A stretch of DNA of 64,000 nucleotides from Paracoccus onubensis (GCF_003591515.1 NZ_QZCG01000001.1:62001-126000), one strand, 5' to 3'. Shown: positions 17,749 through 27,835, counted from the stretch's first letter. Notes: generated by a model not told the origin, from the sequence alone. A program made the numbers and translations.

Positions 17749-18609
17749 TTACCAATCGCTGACAATCGCCGCGCCGATTCGTGCGATCTGTTCGTTCCGT
17801 TCATCCAGTGTGGCCTCTGTTTCGGTCATGTAGACCACGACGATACGCCCCGGCTGGCCATCCGGCCCCAATGCCGCCACGATCCCGCGCGCGCCGCGGG
17901 CACCCGCGCCGGATTTATCGGCGATATACCAGCCCTGCGGAAGCGCCGCACGGATCAGGGCATCGGCCACGCGATCATTCTCCATCCATGTCAGAAGCTG
18001 CTGGCGCGATTCCGGGGAAAGCGCCTCACCGAACAACAGCCGGTTCAGCGTTTCCGCCATCGCGCCCGGCGTGGTCGTGTCGCGCGGGTCGCCGGGATCG
18101 GCGCTGTTCAGCTCGGTTTCCCAGCGATCCAGCCGGCTTGTGTCGTCCCCGATCGCGCGTAGGAAATCCGTCAGCCCCTGCGGGCCGTCCACCGCCGCAA
18201 GCAGCAGGTTGCCGGCGGTGTTGTCGCTCATGGTGATCGCCGCCTCGCACAGCGCATCAAGCGTCATGCCGGCGCCGACATGTTTTTCGGTGACGGGGGA
18301 ATATTCCACAAGCTGCGAAGCCTGATAGCCGACGTGGCGATCAAGCCGATCCTCGCCCGCATCGACACGGGCAAGCACCGCAGCACAGACAAGAACCTTG
18401 AAGGTGCTAAGCATCGGGAAGCGCTCATCGATGCGGTAGCCCTGAATGCGGCCCGAGGCCAGATCCAGAGACGCATAGCCGGCGCGGGCATCAAGGGTGG
18501 CCTCGGCCTGCCGGACAGCGGCGAGGGTCGCATCCTCGGCATCCCCGGCATTGGCGGGGCCACCCGACAGCGCCAGCATGGCAATCACGGCAAGGCGTAT
18601 GAACTTCAT
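17749..18609 (-). CDS. bla: class A serine beta-lactamase, SHV/TEM-like
   Basis: 286 aa with an N-terminal signal peptide (cleavage near ALSGGPANA, residue 21), so periplasmic. All class A motifs are intact: S68-T-F-K71 (Ambler 70-73), S128-D-N130, Glu164 in DRWETELN (Ambler 166) and K232-S-G (Ambler 234-236). Cys75 and Cys121 match the Ambler 77-123 disulfide of TEM/SHV enzymes, and long stretches such as [14 protein letters not shown] and ARGIVA resemble SHV/LEN. Expected to hydrolyse penicillins and some cephalosporins. The ATG at 18609 overlaps the ampC stop (ATGA). No mobile-element signature flanks it. Confidence 0.95.
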   Translation of the reverse strand: MKFIRLAVIAMLALSGGPANAGDAEDATLAAVRQAEATLDARAGYASLDLASGRIQGYRIDERFPMLSTFKVLVCAAVLARVDAGEDRLDRHVGYQASQLVEYSPVTEKHVGAGMTLDALCEAAITMSDNTAGNLLLAAVDGPQGLTDFLRAIGDDTSRLDRWETELNSADPGDPRDTTTPGAMAETLNRLLFGEALSPESRQQLLTWMENDRVADALIRAALPQGWYIADKSGAGARGARGIVAALGPDGQPGRIVVVYMTETEATLDERNEQIARIGAAIVSDW

Positions 18610-19781
18610 TGCTTCATCTCCAATACGGATTCGATCAGCGTCAGCCCGGCATCCACGCGGGCAGGAAGCGGAACATTGCGGTTGGACATGATGACAAGGC
18701 CAAGATCCTCATCCGGGATGAAGGCGACGTAGCCGCCGAAGCCATTGGTCGATCCGGTTTTGCTGAACAGAACCCCTTGGCCGGAGGTCTCGGGTTCCGC
18801 AAGCCTTGTCGCGGGCTGGCTTTCGGTGACCATCTCGGGCGCATTTCCGGCAAGCAGCTGCTCACGCTGCACCGGCCAGGGATAGCGTTCCCAGATCATG
18901 GCCTGATCGAAATGCCGGGTCCGGGTCTGGCCCGCATGGGTTTTGATCACCGCGTCCTGCAATTCCGGCAGGATCTTCACATCGCCCAGATTGATCTGCA
19001 GGAAGCGCAGCATGTCGCGCAGATCCGATTTGAGGCCATAAGCCTCGGAATCCAGCACACCGGGGTTCACCCGGACCGGACTGTCATCCGTGCGCGAATA
19101 GCCAAAGGCATATTGCGGCATCTGTGCCTGAGGCACATCGACATAAGTGTTTTCCAGCCCCATCGGATGCAGGACATGATCCCGAAGAACCGTGGCATAG
19201 TCACCGCCAAAGGCTTCGGCGGAAGCGCGGCCCAGCAGGCCGATGCTGATATTCGAATAAGAGCGTTCACCCGCGCCGGGAACGGGTTGCCAGGTTTGAA
19301 GCCAGCGCATAAGGGCGCTGTCGTCCCGTGCCTCGTCCGGTACCTGCAAAGGCAGACCGCCGGTCTGATGGGTGGCAAGATCCATCAAAGTCACGGCACC
19401 AAGCCCGCTATCCTTCAGATCCGGCAGTTGAACCGAGGCCGGGTCCGAAAGCGACAGGTGCCCCTGTTGTTCCGCCAGCGCGGCAAGCGCCACGTTGAAG
19501 GTCTTGCTGATCGAGCCCAGTTCGAACAGCGTCTTGTCCGTGACCGGTTTATCTGCCGCACGGTCGGCCATGCCTGTGGTGTAAACGTAATCCCGGCCCT
19601 GCCATGTCAGACCGACGGCCAGTCCCGGAACCTCATATTCCGCAATGACGGGCGCAAATATCTCGGCGGCCGCCTTCTGGAACTCTGTTTCAGTCATTGC
19701 CGATACCGGCATCGCCGATAGGGGCATTACAAAACCTGTTGCGAACAGGCCAAGGCCCGCGCATCCATAAATCATTCTCAT
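18606..19781 (-). CDS. ampC: class C beta-lactamase, AmpC type
   Basis: 391 aa with a signal peptide (residues 1-28), periplasmic. Class C catalytic motifs are present: S90-I-S-K93 in [10 protein letters not shown]175-S-N177 and K341-T-G. Also visible are GLPLQVPD and the C-terminal NRNVP block of chromosomal AmpC enzymes. Expected cephalosporinase. ATG 19781 is preferred (MRMIYG start, AAAAG just upstream). Its stop overlaps the class A bla start by four bases and it is divergent from an AmpR homologue, so it should be inducible via muropeptides as in Enterobacter or Citrobacter. Confidence 0.93.
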   Translation of the reverse strand: MRMIYGCAGLGLFATGFVMPLSAMPVSAMTETEFQKAAAEIFAPVIAEYEVPGLAVGLTWQGRDYVYTTGMADRAADKPVTDKTLFELGSISKTFNVALAALAEQQGHLSLSDPASVQLPDLKDSGLGAVTLMDLATHQTGGLPLQVPDEARDDSALMRWLQTWQPVPGAGERSYSNISIGLLGRASAEAFGGDYATVLRDHVLHPMGLENTYVDVPQAQMPQYAFGYSRTDDSPVRVNPGVLDSEAYGLKSDLRDMLRFLQINLGDVKILPELQDAVIKTHAGQTRTRHFDQAMIWERYPWPVQREQLLAGNAPEMVTESQPATRLAEPETSGQGVLFSKTGSTNGFGGYVAFIPDEDLGLVIMSNRNVPLPARVDAGLTLIESVLEMKQ

Positions 19782-19886
19782 CTTTTCGCTCTGCTCATTT
19801 GGACACGGCGATTGCTTCGCCGGCAAGGACAGGGTTACGGTGAAAGCTGCCGGATGCACAAACGATCATATTTCACTTGAGCCATA

Positions 19887-19900
19887 AGATAATCTAATCT
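19887..19900. promoter_or_regulatory. candidate AmpR operator
   Basis: The gap between ampC and ampR holds AGATAATCTAATCT, with AGAT and ATCT arms separated by six bases and the T-N11-A pattern of LysR proteins, ending 7 bases before the ampR start. The gap is AT-rich relative to both genes. The precise AmpR consensus was not compared. Confidence 0.35.
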
Positions 19901-19907
19901 CGATACG

Positions 19908-20783
19908 ATGGATCGCCCACAACTCCCCCTGAATGCTCTGCGCGCTTTCGAAGCCGCTTCGCGTCATCTTAACCTGACCCGCGCCGCTATCGAGCTTTGC
20001 GTAACCCAGGCGGCACTGAGCCATCAGATCCGGGGGCTGGAAGAGCGTCTGGGCGTCAGGCTGTTCCGCCGCGTTCCACGGGGGCTTGTGCTGACTGAGG
20101 AAGGGATCATGCTGGCCCCGGTCCTGACCCGGAGTTTCGACGAGATGTCCGACACGCTGGACCGTTTCGCCGCAGGTCATTATCACGAAACGATCAATCT
20201 GGGCGTCGTCAACAGTTTTGCGACCGAATGGCTGATTCCGCGCATCGCGGATTTTCACCGCCTTCACCCCTCGATCGATCTGCGTATCCACACGAATAAC
20301 AACCGTGTCGATCTGGCTGGAGAGGGACTTGATCTGGCAATCCGTTTCGGCGACGGAAGCTGGCATGGCGCCGCGGCAATCAGATTGATGAGTGGCGCGA
20401 TGACGGCTGTCTGCAGTCCCGAACTGGCGACCCGGCTGCGCAGGGTCGAAGATCTGTTATCCGCGTCCTTGTTGCGATCCTATCGCGCCAGCGAATGGGA
20501 ACGGTGGTTCAGCATGCACGATCTGCCCGCGCCACAATTGCGCGGGCCGGTCTTCGATACCTCTCTGGCCATCGCAGAGATGGCTGCGCGCGGGAATGGC
20601 GTCGGGCTTGTGCCAGCCGCGCTGTTCTCTGCCTGGGTGGAGACGGGCCGGCTGGTAAGGCCATTCCGGGCCGAGCTTGCGGCGGGGGATTACTGGCTGA
20701 CACGTTTGCATGCCAATCCTGACACGGCGGGGCAAGTCGCTTTCGCGGATTGGATCGCCGCGACCGTATCAGGGTCGGAGTAA
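19908..20783 (+). CDS. ampR: LysR-family regulator AmpR
   Basis: 291 aa. The N-terminus PLNALRAFEAASRHLNLTRAAIELCVTQAALSHQI is characteristic of AmpR, as are RRVPRGLVLTEEG, the effector-domain THNNRVD-like segment (here TNNNRVDLAGEGLDLAIRFGDG) and LLRSYRASEW. AmpR binds UDP-MurNAc-pentapeptide or anhydro-muropeptides and switches ampC between repression and activation. Divergent from ampC with a 126-base gap, exactly the classical ampR-ampC arrangement. GcvA is the nearest alternative name; the neighbour decides. Confidence 0.92.
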   Translation: MDRPQLPLNALRAFEAASRHLNLTRAAIELCVTQAALSHQIRGLEERLGVRLFRRVPRGLVLTEEGIMLAPVLTRSFDEMSDTLDRFAAGHYHETINLGVVNSFATEWLIPRIADFHRLHPSIDLRIHTNNNRVDLAGEGLDLAIRFGDGSWHGAAAIRLMSGAMTAVCSPELATRLRRVEDLLSASLLRSYRASEWERWFSMHDLPAPQLRGPVFDTSLAIAEMAARGNGVGLVPAALFSAWVETGRLVRPFRAELAAGDYWLTRLHANPDTAGQVAFADWIAATVSGSE

Positions 20784-20815
20784 GACGTTTCGCCGCCGGT
20801 CGCCGTGCCGCCTGA

Positions 20816-21265
20816 TCACACCGATGGGCTGTTGCGGGGTGGGGGCGCTTTCGCCGCGGCAGAGCTGTTCCGTCCGCCGGGTTGCGCCAGGTCGCCAAGG
20901 ATCGGGCAATCGGGCCGATGATCGCCCGCGCAGGCATCCGCCAGCGTCTCAAGCGTGGTCATCATGCTTTCCATTTCAGCGATCCGGCTTCGCAATTCCT
21001 CGATATGCTGGAGTGCGACGCGCTTCACATCGCCGCTTTGGCGGTCGCGGTCGCGCCAAAGGCTCAGCAGTTCCTCTATCTCGGAGACCGAGAAGCCAAG
21101 ATCCCGCGCGCGGCGGATAAAGCACAGCGTGTGGACATCGGTATCCGAGTAATCGCGGTAGCCCGATGCCGTCCTGTCGGCCGCCGGGATCAGGCCGATC
21201 TGTTCGTAATAGCGGATCATCTTCGCCGAGATGCCCGAGGCTTTGGCGGCTATTCCGATATTCAT
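20816..21265 (-). CDS. cueR: MerR-family copper-responsive regulator CueR
   Basis: 149 aa. N-terminal MerR winged helix ([27 protein letters not shown]), dimerisation helix (about 80-110), and the CueR metal loop C-AGDHRPD-C (two Cys separated by seven residues), which senses Cu(I), Ag(I) or Au(I). A proline- and alanine-rich tail follows. Its ATG overlaps the copA stop by ATGA, so it is made from the copA transcript. The hallmark 19-base-spacer promoter upstream of copA fits autoregulated control. Confidence 0.93.
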   Translation of the reverse strand: MNIGIAAKASGISAKMIRYYEQIGLIPAADRTASGYRDYSDTDVHTLCFIRRARDLGFSVSEIEELLSLWRDRDRQSGDVKRVALQHIEELRSRIAEMESMMTTLETLADACAGDHRPDCPILGDLAQPGGRNSSAAAKAPPPRNSPSV

Positions 21266-23790
21266 GCGTGGCTCCTCTGGTTAAGCGGCAGGGCAGGCAT
21301 TTTGACGGCGGGGGGGATTGCCACTGTGCTTGCCGGCGGCACGAAACGGCGCAACCGCAGGGCATTGCCAAGCACGAATACCGATGAAAGCGCCATCGCT
21401 CCCGCTGCAAAGACGGGCGACAGGAGCGTTCCGTAAAACGGATAAAGCACACCCGCTGCAACCGGGATCAGGGCGGCATTATAGGCGAAAGCCCAGAACA
21501 GGTTCTGACGAATATTTCCGATCGTCGCCTTTGACAGCGCAATCGCGTTCGGCACGCCCTGCAAGCTGCCCGACATCAGCACCACATCCGCCGCCTCGAT
21601 GGCGATATCGGTGCCGGTGCCGATGGCAAGCCCGATATCCGCCTGAGCCAGCGCGGGCGCGTCGTTGATGCCATCGCCGACGAAGGCAAGCGTGCCATGC
21701 GCATCTTTCAGACGCCGCACCGCATCGACCTTGCCGTCCGGCAGCACCTCGGCCACGACCTCGTCGATCCCCAGATGCTGCGCGATGGCCTGCGCGGTCC
21801 GCGCGTTATCCCCGGTGATCATCGCGACCTTCAGGCCCAGATCATGCAGCGCCCGGATCGCCTGCGGGGTGGTTTCCTTGACCGGATCCGACACCGCGAC
21901 GATGGCGGCGAGTTTTCCGTCGATGGCGGCGTAAAGCGGTGATTTTCCTTCGGTCGCCAGCCGTTCGGCGATCGCGGCAAAGGGCAGCACGTCCAGCCCC
22001 AAACGGGTCATGTAACGGTCGGCCCCGATCTCGACCCGCTGACCATCCGCGACGGCCGTCACGCCAAAGCCGGTAACGGACTGGAACTCCGCGACCTGTG
22101 GCAATTCCGTGTCCTCGGCCCTTGCGGCATCTACGATGGACTGGGCGATCGGATGTTCGGATTTCGCCTCTGTGGCGGCGATCAGCCCCAGAACCGTCGC
22201 CCGGTCAAAGCCTTCGGCCAGTTCCAGATCCGTCAGTGACGGTTTGCCCTCGGTCAGGGTGCCGGTCTTGTCCAGCGCGACGACCTGCGCATCACGAAGA
22301 AGCTGTAACGCTTCACCCTTGCGGAACAATACGCCCAGCTCTGCCCCGCGACCGGTTCCGACCATGATCGAGGTGGGCGTCGCCAGACCCATGGCGCATG
22401 GGCAGGCGATGATCAGCACGGCAACGGCGTTCACCAGCGCGAAGGTCAGGGCTGGCGACGGGCCGAAGAAAAGCCATCCGGCGAATGTCAGCACCGCGAT
22501 CCCCATGACGACCGGCACGAACCACATCGTCACCCGGTCCACCGCCGCTTGTATCGGCAATTTGGACGCCTGCGCCTGTTCCACCATCCGGATAATCTGC
22601 GACAGGACCGTATTGCCGCCGACTGCCGTTGCGCGGAACGCCAAGGCGCCCTTTTGGTTGACCGTGCCGCCGACCAATTCGCTGTCGGGTTTTTTGGCAA
22701 CCGGGACCGGCTCGCCCGAGATCATGGATTCATCGACATAGCTTTCGCCTTCGATGACCCTGCCATCGACCGGGATCCGTTCTCCGGGACGCAGTTCGAT
22801 CACATCGCCCGAGACGACCAGATCGATGGGAACCTCTTCCACCCGCCCGTCGCGGCGGACCCGCGCGGTCTTTGCCTGAAGCCCGACAAGGCGCTTGATC
22901 GCCTGAGAGGTGCGGCCTTTGGCGCGTGCTTCCAGCAAGCGGCCAAGCAGGATCAGGGTGACGATGACGGCGGCGGCCTCGTAATAGACATTGACCGTGC
23001 CTGCAGGCAGAAGACCCGGCGCGAATGTTGCCGCAAGCGAATATCCATAAGCCGCAAGCGTTCCGACCGCGACCAGTGAATTCATGTCCGGGGCCAGCCG
23101 GGCAAGCGCCGGAAGCCCTTTTCTGTAGAACCGGAGTCCCGGCCCGAACAGGATAAGCGTGGTCAGGGCGAACTGGATATACCAGCTTGCCTGCATCCCG
23201 ATCGTTGCCGCAATCAGGCGATGGATGCCGGGAACAAGATGCGCCCCCATCTCCAGCACGGCGACCGGTAATGTCAGGACCAGTGCCAGCGTGAAATCTC
23301 GTTTGAGTTCGCGTTGTTCGGTCTCTTTCCGCTCTTCCGCGCCGGTATCGCCGCCGGTCTGCGTGCCCAGCAGGGTGGCGTCATAGCCAGCCTTCCGAAT
23401 GGCCGCGATCAGGCTGTCCGGAGCGGCGGCCCCCTCCACAGTGGCGCGTTCGGTGGCAAGGTTCACGGCAGCGCGCGTCACCCCCGGCACGGCGGTCAGG
23501 GCGCGTTCCACCCGTCCCACGCAGGAAGCGCAGCTCATGCCCTGAACCGACAGTTCGACCGGCGCGGCGGGCACGGCATAACCCGCTTTCTCGATAGCCT
23601 GCACAAGCATCGGACGGTCCACGCCGTTTCCGGCGGCGATATCCGCGCGCTCGGTGGCAAGGTTGACGATGGCGGAATCAACTCCGGCAACGGATTTCAA
23701 CGCCTTTTCGACACGACCGACGCAAGAGGCGCAGGACATGCCCTCAATCGGAATGCTGAAGGTTTCGGTCTTTTTCGGGGAAGCGGGCAT
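21262..23790 (-). CDS. copA: Cu(I)-translocating P1B-type ATPase CopA
   Basis: 842 aa inner-membrane copper exporter. Two N-terminal heavy-metal-associated domains with GMSCASC motifs at residues 17-23 and 84-90, eight predicted helices, the A-domain ISGEPVPV, the transmembrane CPC ([13 protein letters not shown]), the phosphorylation site [11 protein letters not shown], and the N-domain SEHPIA motif and hinge [13 protein letters not shown] 23790 gives the normal N-terminus; an upstream in-frame ATG at 23883 would overlie the promoter. Co-transcribed with cueR. Confidence 0.95.
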   Translation of the reverse strand: MPASPKKTETFSIPIEGMSCASCVGRVEKALKSVAGVDSAIVNLATERADIAAGNGVDRPMLVQAIEKAGYAVPAAPVELSVQGMSCASCVGRVERALTAVPGVTRAAVNLATERATVEGAAAPDSLIAAIRKAGYDATLLGTQTGGDTGAEERKETEQRELKRDFTLALVLTLPVAVLEMGAHLVPGIHRLIAATIGMQASWYIQFALTTLILFGPGLRFYRKGLPALARLAPDMNSLVAVGTLAAYGYSLAATFAPGLLPAGTVNVYYEAAAVIVTLILLGRLLEARAKGRTSQAIKRLVGLQAKTARVRRDGRVEEVPIDLVVSGDVIELRPGERIPVDGRVIEGESYVDESMISGEPVPVAKKPDSELVGGTVNQKGALAFRATAVGGNTVLSQIIRMVEQAQASKLPIQAAVDRVTMWFVPVVMGIAVLTFAGWLFFGPSPALTFALVNAVAVLIIACPCAMGLATPTSIMVGTGRGAELGVLFRKGEALQLLRDAQVVALDKTGTLTEGKPSLTDLELAEGFDRATVLGLIAATEAKSEHPIAQSIVDAARAEDTELPQVAEFQSVTGFGVTAVADGQRVEIGADRYMTRLGLDVLPFAAIAERLATEGKSPLYAAIDGKLAAIVAVSDPVKETTPQAIRALHDLGLKVAMITGDNARTAQAIAQHLGIDEVVAEVLPDGKVDAVRRLKDAHGTLAFVGDGINDAPALAQADIGLAIGTGTDIAIEAADVVLMSGSLQGVPNAIALSKATIGNIRQNLFWAFAYNAALIPVAAGVLYPFYGTLLSPVFAAGAMALSSVFVLGNALRLRRFVPPASTVAIPPAVKMPALPLNQRSHA

Positions 23791-23827
23791 CGCTGACTCC
23801 TTTGCATCAGAACCAAGGTCAGCAAGA

Positions 23828-23858
23828 CATATAATGGTTCCAACGATGGGAAGGTCAA
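23828..23858 (-). promoter_or_regulatory. CueR-type copA promoter with 19-base spacer
   Basis: On the minus strand TTGACC (23853-23858) is followed after exactly 19 bases by TATATG (23828-23833). Inside the spacer lies the dyad ACCTTCC-N7-GGAACCA (23835-23855), matching MerR/CueR operators. The long spacer requires DNA distortion by metal-bound CueR, so this explains copper induction of copA-cueR. Confidence 0.75.
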
Positions 23859-23918
23859 GGGCAGGAATCAGGAAAATTGCCAACGATTCTGTTGCGCCAT
23901 GCCGGTATCGCGGATGCG

Positions 23919-25019
23919 CTATCGCTTTTCGGGTCCACCTCCACCGATCGCCGAGGGCGCGACGGATACGGTTTTGATGATCGCATGGACCTGCGCGCCC
24001 GGCACAAGCTCCAGCGCCTGCACCGAACGGCGCGTGATCCGCGCAAGCAGCCGGCCCGCTTGCGTCTCGATTGCGATGATTGCGCCGGGACCTTCGCCAA
24101 GATGGATCTCCTGCGCCACGCCCGGCAGGATATTGAGCGCCGACAGTCCTTCGGGCCGGTTGCGGGAAAGCATGACATCATGCGCGGCGATGCGCACCCG
24201 GACCATCTCGCCCGGTTTCCGGTCTATATGAGGCAGGAAAAGCGGCACATTCTTCGCATCCAGTTCGGTCAGCCCGTCTGAATGATGGGCAACGACCCTT
24301 GCGGTCAGGATCGCGCCTGCCTCGCGGGCGCCCATCGGCAGCACCGCAGGGTCGCCCAGAACCTCCGCAGCCTGACCCTGCCGGACCACCTGTCCCGATT
24401 CCAGCACCGCAACGGTCGTCGCCAGCCGCGCAACCTCGGTTGCCGAATGGCTCACGTAAAGGATGGGAATGGAAACCTCGTCGCGCAGCCGCTCGAAATA
24501 AGGCAGGATCTCGGCCTTGCGCTCTTCGTCCAATGCGGCAAGCGGCTCGTCGGCAAGGATCAGGCGCGGCGCCGAAAGAAGTGCCCGCCCGATGGCGACG
24601 CGCTGTTTCTCTCCGCCGGAAAGCGCGGCGGGGCGGCGGTCGAGAAGCGGGCCGATGCCAAGCATGTCCACCACATGGTCCATCTTCTCGCGCGGGGCAT
24701 CTTTGGGGGCGAACCACGCGCCGTAACCCAGATTCTGGCGCACGGTCATATGCGGAAACAGCCGGCCTTCCTGAAAGATATAGCCAAGACGACGCTGATA
24801 TGGCCGCAGACGGATGCCGCGCCCGGTGTCCAGAAGCACCCAGTCCCCCGATGCGATCCGGCCCTCATCCGGGATCAGAAGTCCCGCCACCGCATTCACG
24901 ATAGTCGTCTTGCCGGCGCCCGAGCGGCCAAACAAGACCGTCACGCCCGGAGGGGCCTTGATGGCCGCATTCAGCATAAAGCCGGGAAATGCGTGGCGTA
25001 GGGTGATTTCAAGCATCAT
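23919..25019 (-). CDS. modC: molybdate ABC transporter ATP-binding protein
   Basis: 366 aa. Walker [10 protein letters not shown] near residue 32, signature [15 protein letters not shown], Walker [13 protein letters not shown], then a C-terminal molybdate-binding MOP domain (about 285-360, with [14 protein letters not shown]). Powers ModB to import molybdate for Mo-cofactor enzymes. Its ATG overlaps the modB stop by four bases. Confidence 0.93.
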   Translation of the reverse strand: MMLEITLRHAFPGFMLNAAIKAPPGVTVLFGRSGAGKTTIVNAVAGLLIPDEGRIASGDWVLLDTGRGIRLRPYQRRLGYIFQEGRLFPHMTVRQNLGYGAWFAPKDAPREKMDHVVDMLGIGPLLDRRPAALSGGEKQRVAIGRALLSAPRLILADEPLAALDEERKAEILPYFERLRDEVSIPILYVSHSATEVARLATTVAVLESGQVVRQGQAAEVLGDPAVLPMGAREAGAILTARVVAHHSDGLTELDAKNVPLFLPHIDRKPGEMVRVRIAAHDVMLSRNRPEGLSALNILPGVAQEIHLGEGPGAIIAIETQAGRLLARITRRSVQALELVPGAQVHAIIKTVSVAPSAIGGGGPEKR

Positions 25020-25711
25020 CTGCCCTCCAGCCGGGCCGCCACGCGACGACTGACGATCTCGGAAAGAAGCAATGCGCTCATCGCGATCACGATCGAGACG
25101 ATCACCAGCTTCAACGCCGAATCCTCACCCCCCGGAACCTGAAGGAACGCGTAGATCGCCGAGGGAATGGTGCGGGTCTGGCCGGGGATGTTCGAAACGA
25201 AGGTTATCGTTGCGCCGAACTCGCCCATTGCCTTGGCGAAGGCAAGGATGGCCCCGACGAGGATTCCGGGCAAGGTCATGGGCAGGGTCACCGTCAGAAA
25301 AACCCAAAGCGGCGAGGCGCCCAGCGTGGCGCTTGCCTGTTCCAGTCTGGGATCCACCGCCTCGATGGACAGCCGGATCGCGCGCACCATAAGCGGGAAA
25401 GCCATGACGCCCGCCGCCAGCGCGGCACCTGTCCAGCGGAAGGCGAAGACAATCCCCAACTCGGCCAGAAAACCGCCTATCGGTCCCTTTGTGCCCATCG
25501 TCAGCAACAGGAGATAGCCCGTGACCACCGGCGGCAGGATCAGCGGCAGATGGACAAGACCATTCAGCAACTGCTTGCCCGGGAAGTTCCAACGGGCCAG
25601 CGCATAGGCGACGAAAACGCCCAGCGGCAAACTGACAAGCGTTGCCCAGAAAGAAACCTGCAGGGAAAGCGCGACCGCGCTCCATTCGTCGGGGCCAAGC
25701 CAGTTCGTCAT
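25016..25711 (-). CDS. modB: molybdate ABC transporter permease
   Basis: 231 aa, five to six membrane helices with the EAA coupling loop ATLGASPLWVFLTVTLPM, and the ModB pattern LPLILPPVVTGYLLL and FAKAMGEFGATITFVSNIPGQTRT. Forms the channel of the ModABC importer. Sits 6 bases after modA and overlaps modC. Confidence 0.95.
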   Translation of the reverse strand: MTNWLGPDEWSAVALSLQVSFWATLVSLPLGVFVAYALARWNFPGKQLLNGLVHLPLILPPVVTGYLLLLTMGTKGPIGGFLAELGIVFAFRWTGAALAAGVMAFPLMVRAIRLSIEAVDPRLEQASATLGASPLWVFLTVTLPMTLPGILVGAILAFAKAMGEFGATITFVSNIPGQTRTIPSAIYAFLQVPGGEDSALKLVIVSIVIAMSALLLSEIVSRRVAARLEGR

Positions 25712-25717
25712 TCCGGT

Positions 25718-26506
25718 TTATTGAGGAATGACGACAAAGCCCTGACCCTCGAAGGCTGCTTTTGCTTCAGGACCGCGAAGATATTCAAGAAACTCGGTCT
25801 CTCCGGGAATGTCGCGGGTATTGAGATCGGCCACCGGGTAGACGATGGGCGGATGACTGTCGGTGGGAAAGGTGCCTACGACCGTCACATCGTCTTCGGC
25901 CACGGCATCCGTAGCATAGACGATGCCATAGGGGGCTTCGCCCGTCGCCACCAGTTGCAGTGCCGCGCGCACATTATCGGCCTGCGCCACCTGATCCTCG
26001 ACATCTTCCCACAGGCCAAGGCTTTCCAGCGATGCCTTGCCATAGACGCCCGCCGGCACCGCATCGACCAGCGCCATGGCAAGCTTGCCGCCGTCAAGCA
26101 GACCCGGCAGGTCGATATCGGGCGTGATCTCGACCGGCGCGGCATCGGTGCCGGAAGCAATCAGCACGATGGAGTTTTCCAGAAGGTCAAAGCGCGTATC
26201 CGCTTCCAGCAGGTCGTCCTCTTCCACGGCATCCATCCATTCCGGGCTGGCCGAGATGAAAATATCGGCGGGCGCACCCTCCTGGATCTGACGCGCCAGA
26301 GCCGAGGAGCCGGCAAGCGAGACCACGACATCATGATCGGTTTCGGCCTCGAAACTCTCTTCGATTTCGGCAAGGGCATTGGTCAGGCTTGCAGCCGCGA
26401 AAACGGTGATTTCATCTGCCTCCGCCGCTGCCGGAAGAATTGCGGGGAGGGATAGCAAGAATACGGCGATGCCGGCGGTCGGGCGAAGGCGGAGTTTGAC
26501 GGACAT
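25718..26506 (-). CDS. modA: molybdate ABC transporter substrate-binding protein
   Basis: 262 aa periplasmic protein with a signal peptide ending near PAAAEA (residue 29). ModA motifs are FAAASLTNALAEIE, FSLAGSSALARQI-like (here VSLAGSSALARQIQEGAPADIFISA) and YGIVYATDA. The ATG at 26506 gives the signal peptide; upstream extension would enter the ModE-box region. Second gene in the modE-A-B-C order. Confidence 0.93.
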   Translation of the reverse strand: MSVKLRLRPTAGIAVFLLSLPAILPAAAEADEITVFAAASLTNALAEIEESFEAETDHDVVVSLAGSSALARQIQEGAPADIFISASPEWMDAVEEDDLLEADTRFDLLENSIVLIASGTDAAPVEITPDIDLPGLLDGGKLAMALVDAVPAGVYGKASLESLGLWEDVEDQVAQADNVRAALQLVATGEAPYGIVYATDAVAEDDVTVVGTFPTDSHPPIVYPVADLNTRDIPGETEFLEYLRGPEAKAAFEGQGFVVIPQ

Positions 26507-26520
26507 GCGAATCTTCCTGC

Positions 26521-26551
26521 GTTTGATATAGCCAGGAAAACATATCGCAAC
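26521..26551. promoter_or_regulatory. candidate ModE box upstream of modA
   Basis: An imperfect dyad, GTTTGATATA (26521-26530) and CATATCGCAAC (26541-26551), separated by ten bases in the short gap between modE and modA. The GATAT/ATATC arms flanked by GTT/AAC resemble the ModE palindrome (CGTTATAT...ATATAACG). Molybdate-bound ModE would repress modABC here. Confidence 0.5.
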
Positions 26552-26572
26552 CCCGGTCAGATCGATCAAGCG

Positions 26573-26956
26573 TTATTTTCCTTCGGGAATATCCCGCAGC
26601 ATCGCGCGGATACTGCTGATCCGCGCCGCTCCGGCCTCTGCCATGATTTCTTCGAGCTTGCGGTAATTCACCAGCACCTCTTCCCCGGCCTCGGTCAGAG
26701 ACGCGCCGCCTCCCTTTGCGCCGCCACGCGACGAGTCGACCAGAGGCGTCTTGAACGCCCTGTTCATTTCCTCCACCAGAGACCATGCGCGCTTGTAACT
26801 CATGCTCATCGAGCGCCCGGCGGCCGCAATCGACCCGAATTGCTGAATCCGTTCCAGAAGATCGACTTTTCCGGGACCAAGCATCAGGGCTTCCCCGAAC
26901 AGGATCCGGATACGAAGGCGGGGGGCATCGGTGTCGTCTGTTATGTTATTGCGCAT
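26573..26956 (-). CDS. modE: ModE-type winged-helix regulator (single DNA-binding domain)
   Basis: 127 aa. The LysR-like winged helix of ModE is clear: LLERIQQFGSIAAAGRSMSMSYKRAWSLVEEMN, then SRGGAKGGGASLTEAGEEVL. The C-terminal molybdate-binding MOP pair of classical ModE is absent, so sensing must come from elsewhere or the domain binds anions alone. The ATG at 26956 is the only one near the domain; the frame stays open upstream but is low-complexity coding shadow. Immediately upstream of modABC, which it presumably controls. Confidence 0.85.
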   Translation of the reverse strand: MRNNITDDTDAPRLRIRILFGEALMLGPGKVDLLERIQQFGSIAAAGRSMSMSYKRAWSLVEEMNRAFKTPLVDSSRGGAKGGGASLTEAGEEVLVNYRKLEEIMAEAGAARISSIRAMLRDIPEGK

Positions 26957-27080
26957 GGGCGTGAATATGCCAGCATGGCGACAAGCTGGGCAAGTCATAT
27001 CCTTCAGCGAATCGCGGACAGGCGGGGATTGATGCGGGAATCCGGCAATTGTGCAGCGTCCTGCCCTGAACCGGCCTTGT

Positions 27081-27464
27081 TCAGTCCCGCCAGTAAGGCA
27101 GGTTCTGCTGGCAGAAATTCGTCGCGGCCATCCCCGCCGACAGAGAGCCGTCCCTTGCTCCGGAACCAAACTGCGACAGCCCCGCGCCTTCCGCTTTCCT
27201 GGCGGAATCAAGCGTAAAGATGATGCCCTTTCCTGCCTCGCGCGGTTTGGGCGAGGCCCGCCAGATCCGGGTCTCGCTTGGCAATCCCAGAACACGCCGT
27301 GTGAAATCGCCCGCAGCGCACCAATATTCGGTGTCGTCCCGCCGCACTTCATGGTGAACCTCGATCTCGGTGGGGCTGATCTGTGTCGCTATCATGCCAT
27401 TCTTGGCCATAAAGGCCCCCGCGGGCATCGGCAGCAGCAGAAGGACAAGAAACATCAATCGCAT
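27081..27464 (-). CDS. secreted protein of unknown function
   Basis: About 127 aa from ATG 27464, with a signal peptide (MRLMFLVLLLLPMPAGA) and a mature part beginning FMAKNGMIATQIS. It has two Cys (in EYWCAAGDF and NFCQQN) that could pair in the periplasm. A recurring pattern EIEVHHEVRRDDTEYWCAAGDFARR-like suggests a conserved rhodobacterial hypothetical, but I do not recognise a domain. Alone on its strand between modE and the siderophore region. Confidence 0.65.
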   Translation of the reverse strand: MRLMFLVLLLLPMPAGAFMAKNGMIATQISPTEIEVHHEVRRDDTEYWCAAGDFTRRVLGLPSETRIWRASPKPREAGKGIIFTLDSARKAEGAGLSQFGSGARDGSLSAGMAATNFCQQNLPYWRD

Positions 27465-27532
27465 CGCAAGCTCCTGTGCAACTGACACAGGATCGCGCTG
27501 TGGCTTATTCTTGGCAAGTGTGAATATCGGGT

Positions 27533-27760
27533 TCAGATACGGCGAAATGCAGAGTTCGAGTGATGTTCCGCTGTGGTGACGAAGACTATCTGCAACAGCC
27601 GGGTATCATATCGGGAGCATTTCACGCCTTCGGGCAGAACCCGCTCCGGTCCGAAATACTCGCGCGGCGGGGCAGGACGAATGCCCCAATGCTCCGGATT
27701 CTGCCAACGCGGGCATGTCTTGCCTAATGGCACTTTACATGGGGGATGTTTGGGTGGCAT
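27533..27760 (-). CDS. possible small Cys-containing hypothetical protein
   Basis: 75 codons starting MPPKHPPCKVPLGKTCPRW, with three Cys in the first 50 residues and many prolines. No family recognised. Support is a good ribosome binding site (AATAAGGATCGT just before the ATG at 27760) and an AT-rich upstream region shared with the divergent siderophore operon. Against it is the lack of recognisable homology, so it may be spurious. Confidence 0.35.
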   Translation of the reverse strand: MPPKHPPCKVPLGKTCPRWQNPEHWGIRPAPPREYFGPERVLPEGVKCSRYDTRLLQIVFVTTAEHHSNSAFRRI

Positions 27761-27835
27761 ACGATCCTTATTAAATTTGTAGGTTAAGCAAGGTGAGGAC
27801 GACGTAACCGCCAGTCCGCCCAAGCCAAAACGGGA

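Noticed and set aside
17749..20783. Beta-lactamase island as a recently acquired mobile element
   Set aside because: No integron, IS, resolvase or direct-repeat boundaries are visible, and the AmpR partner is the classical chromosomal arrangement.
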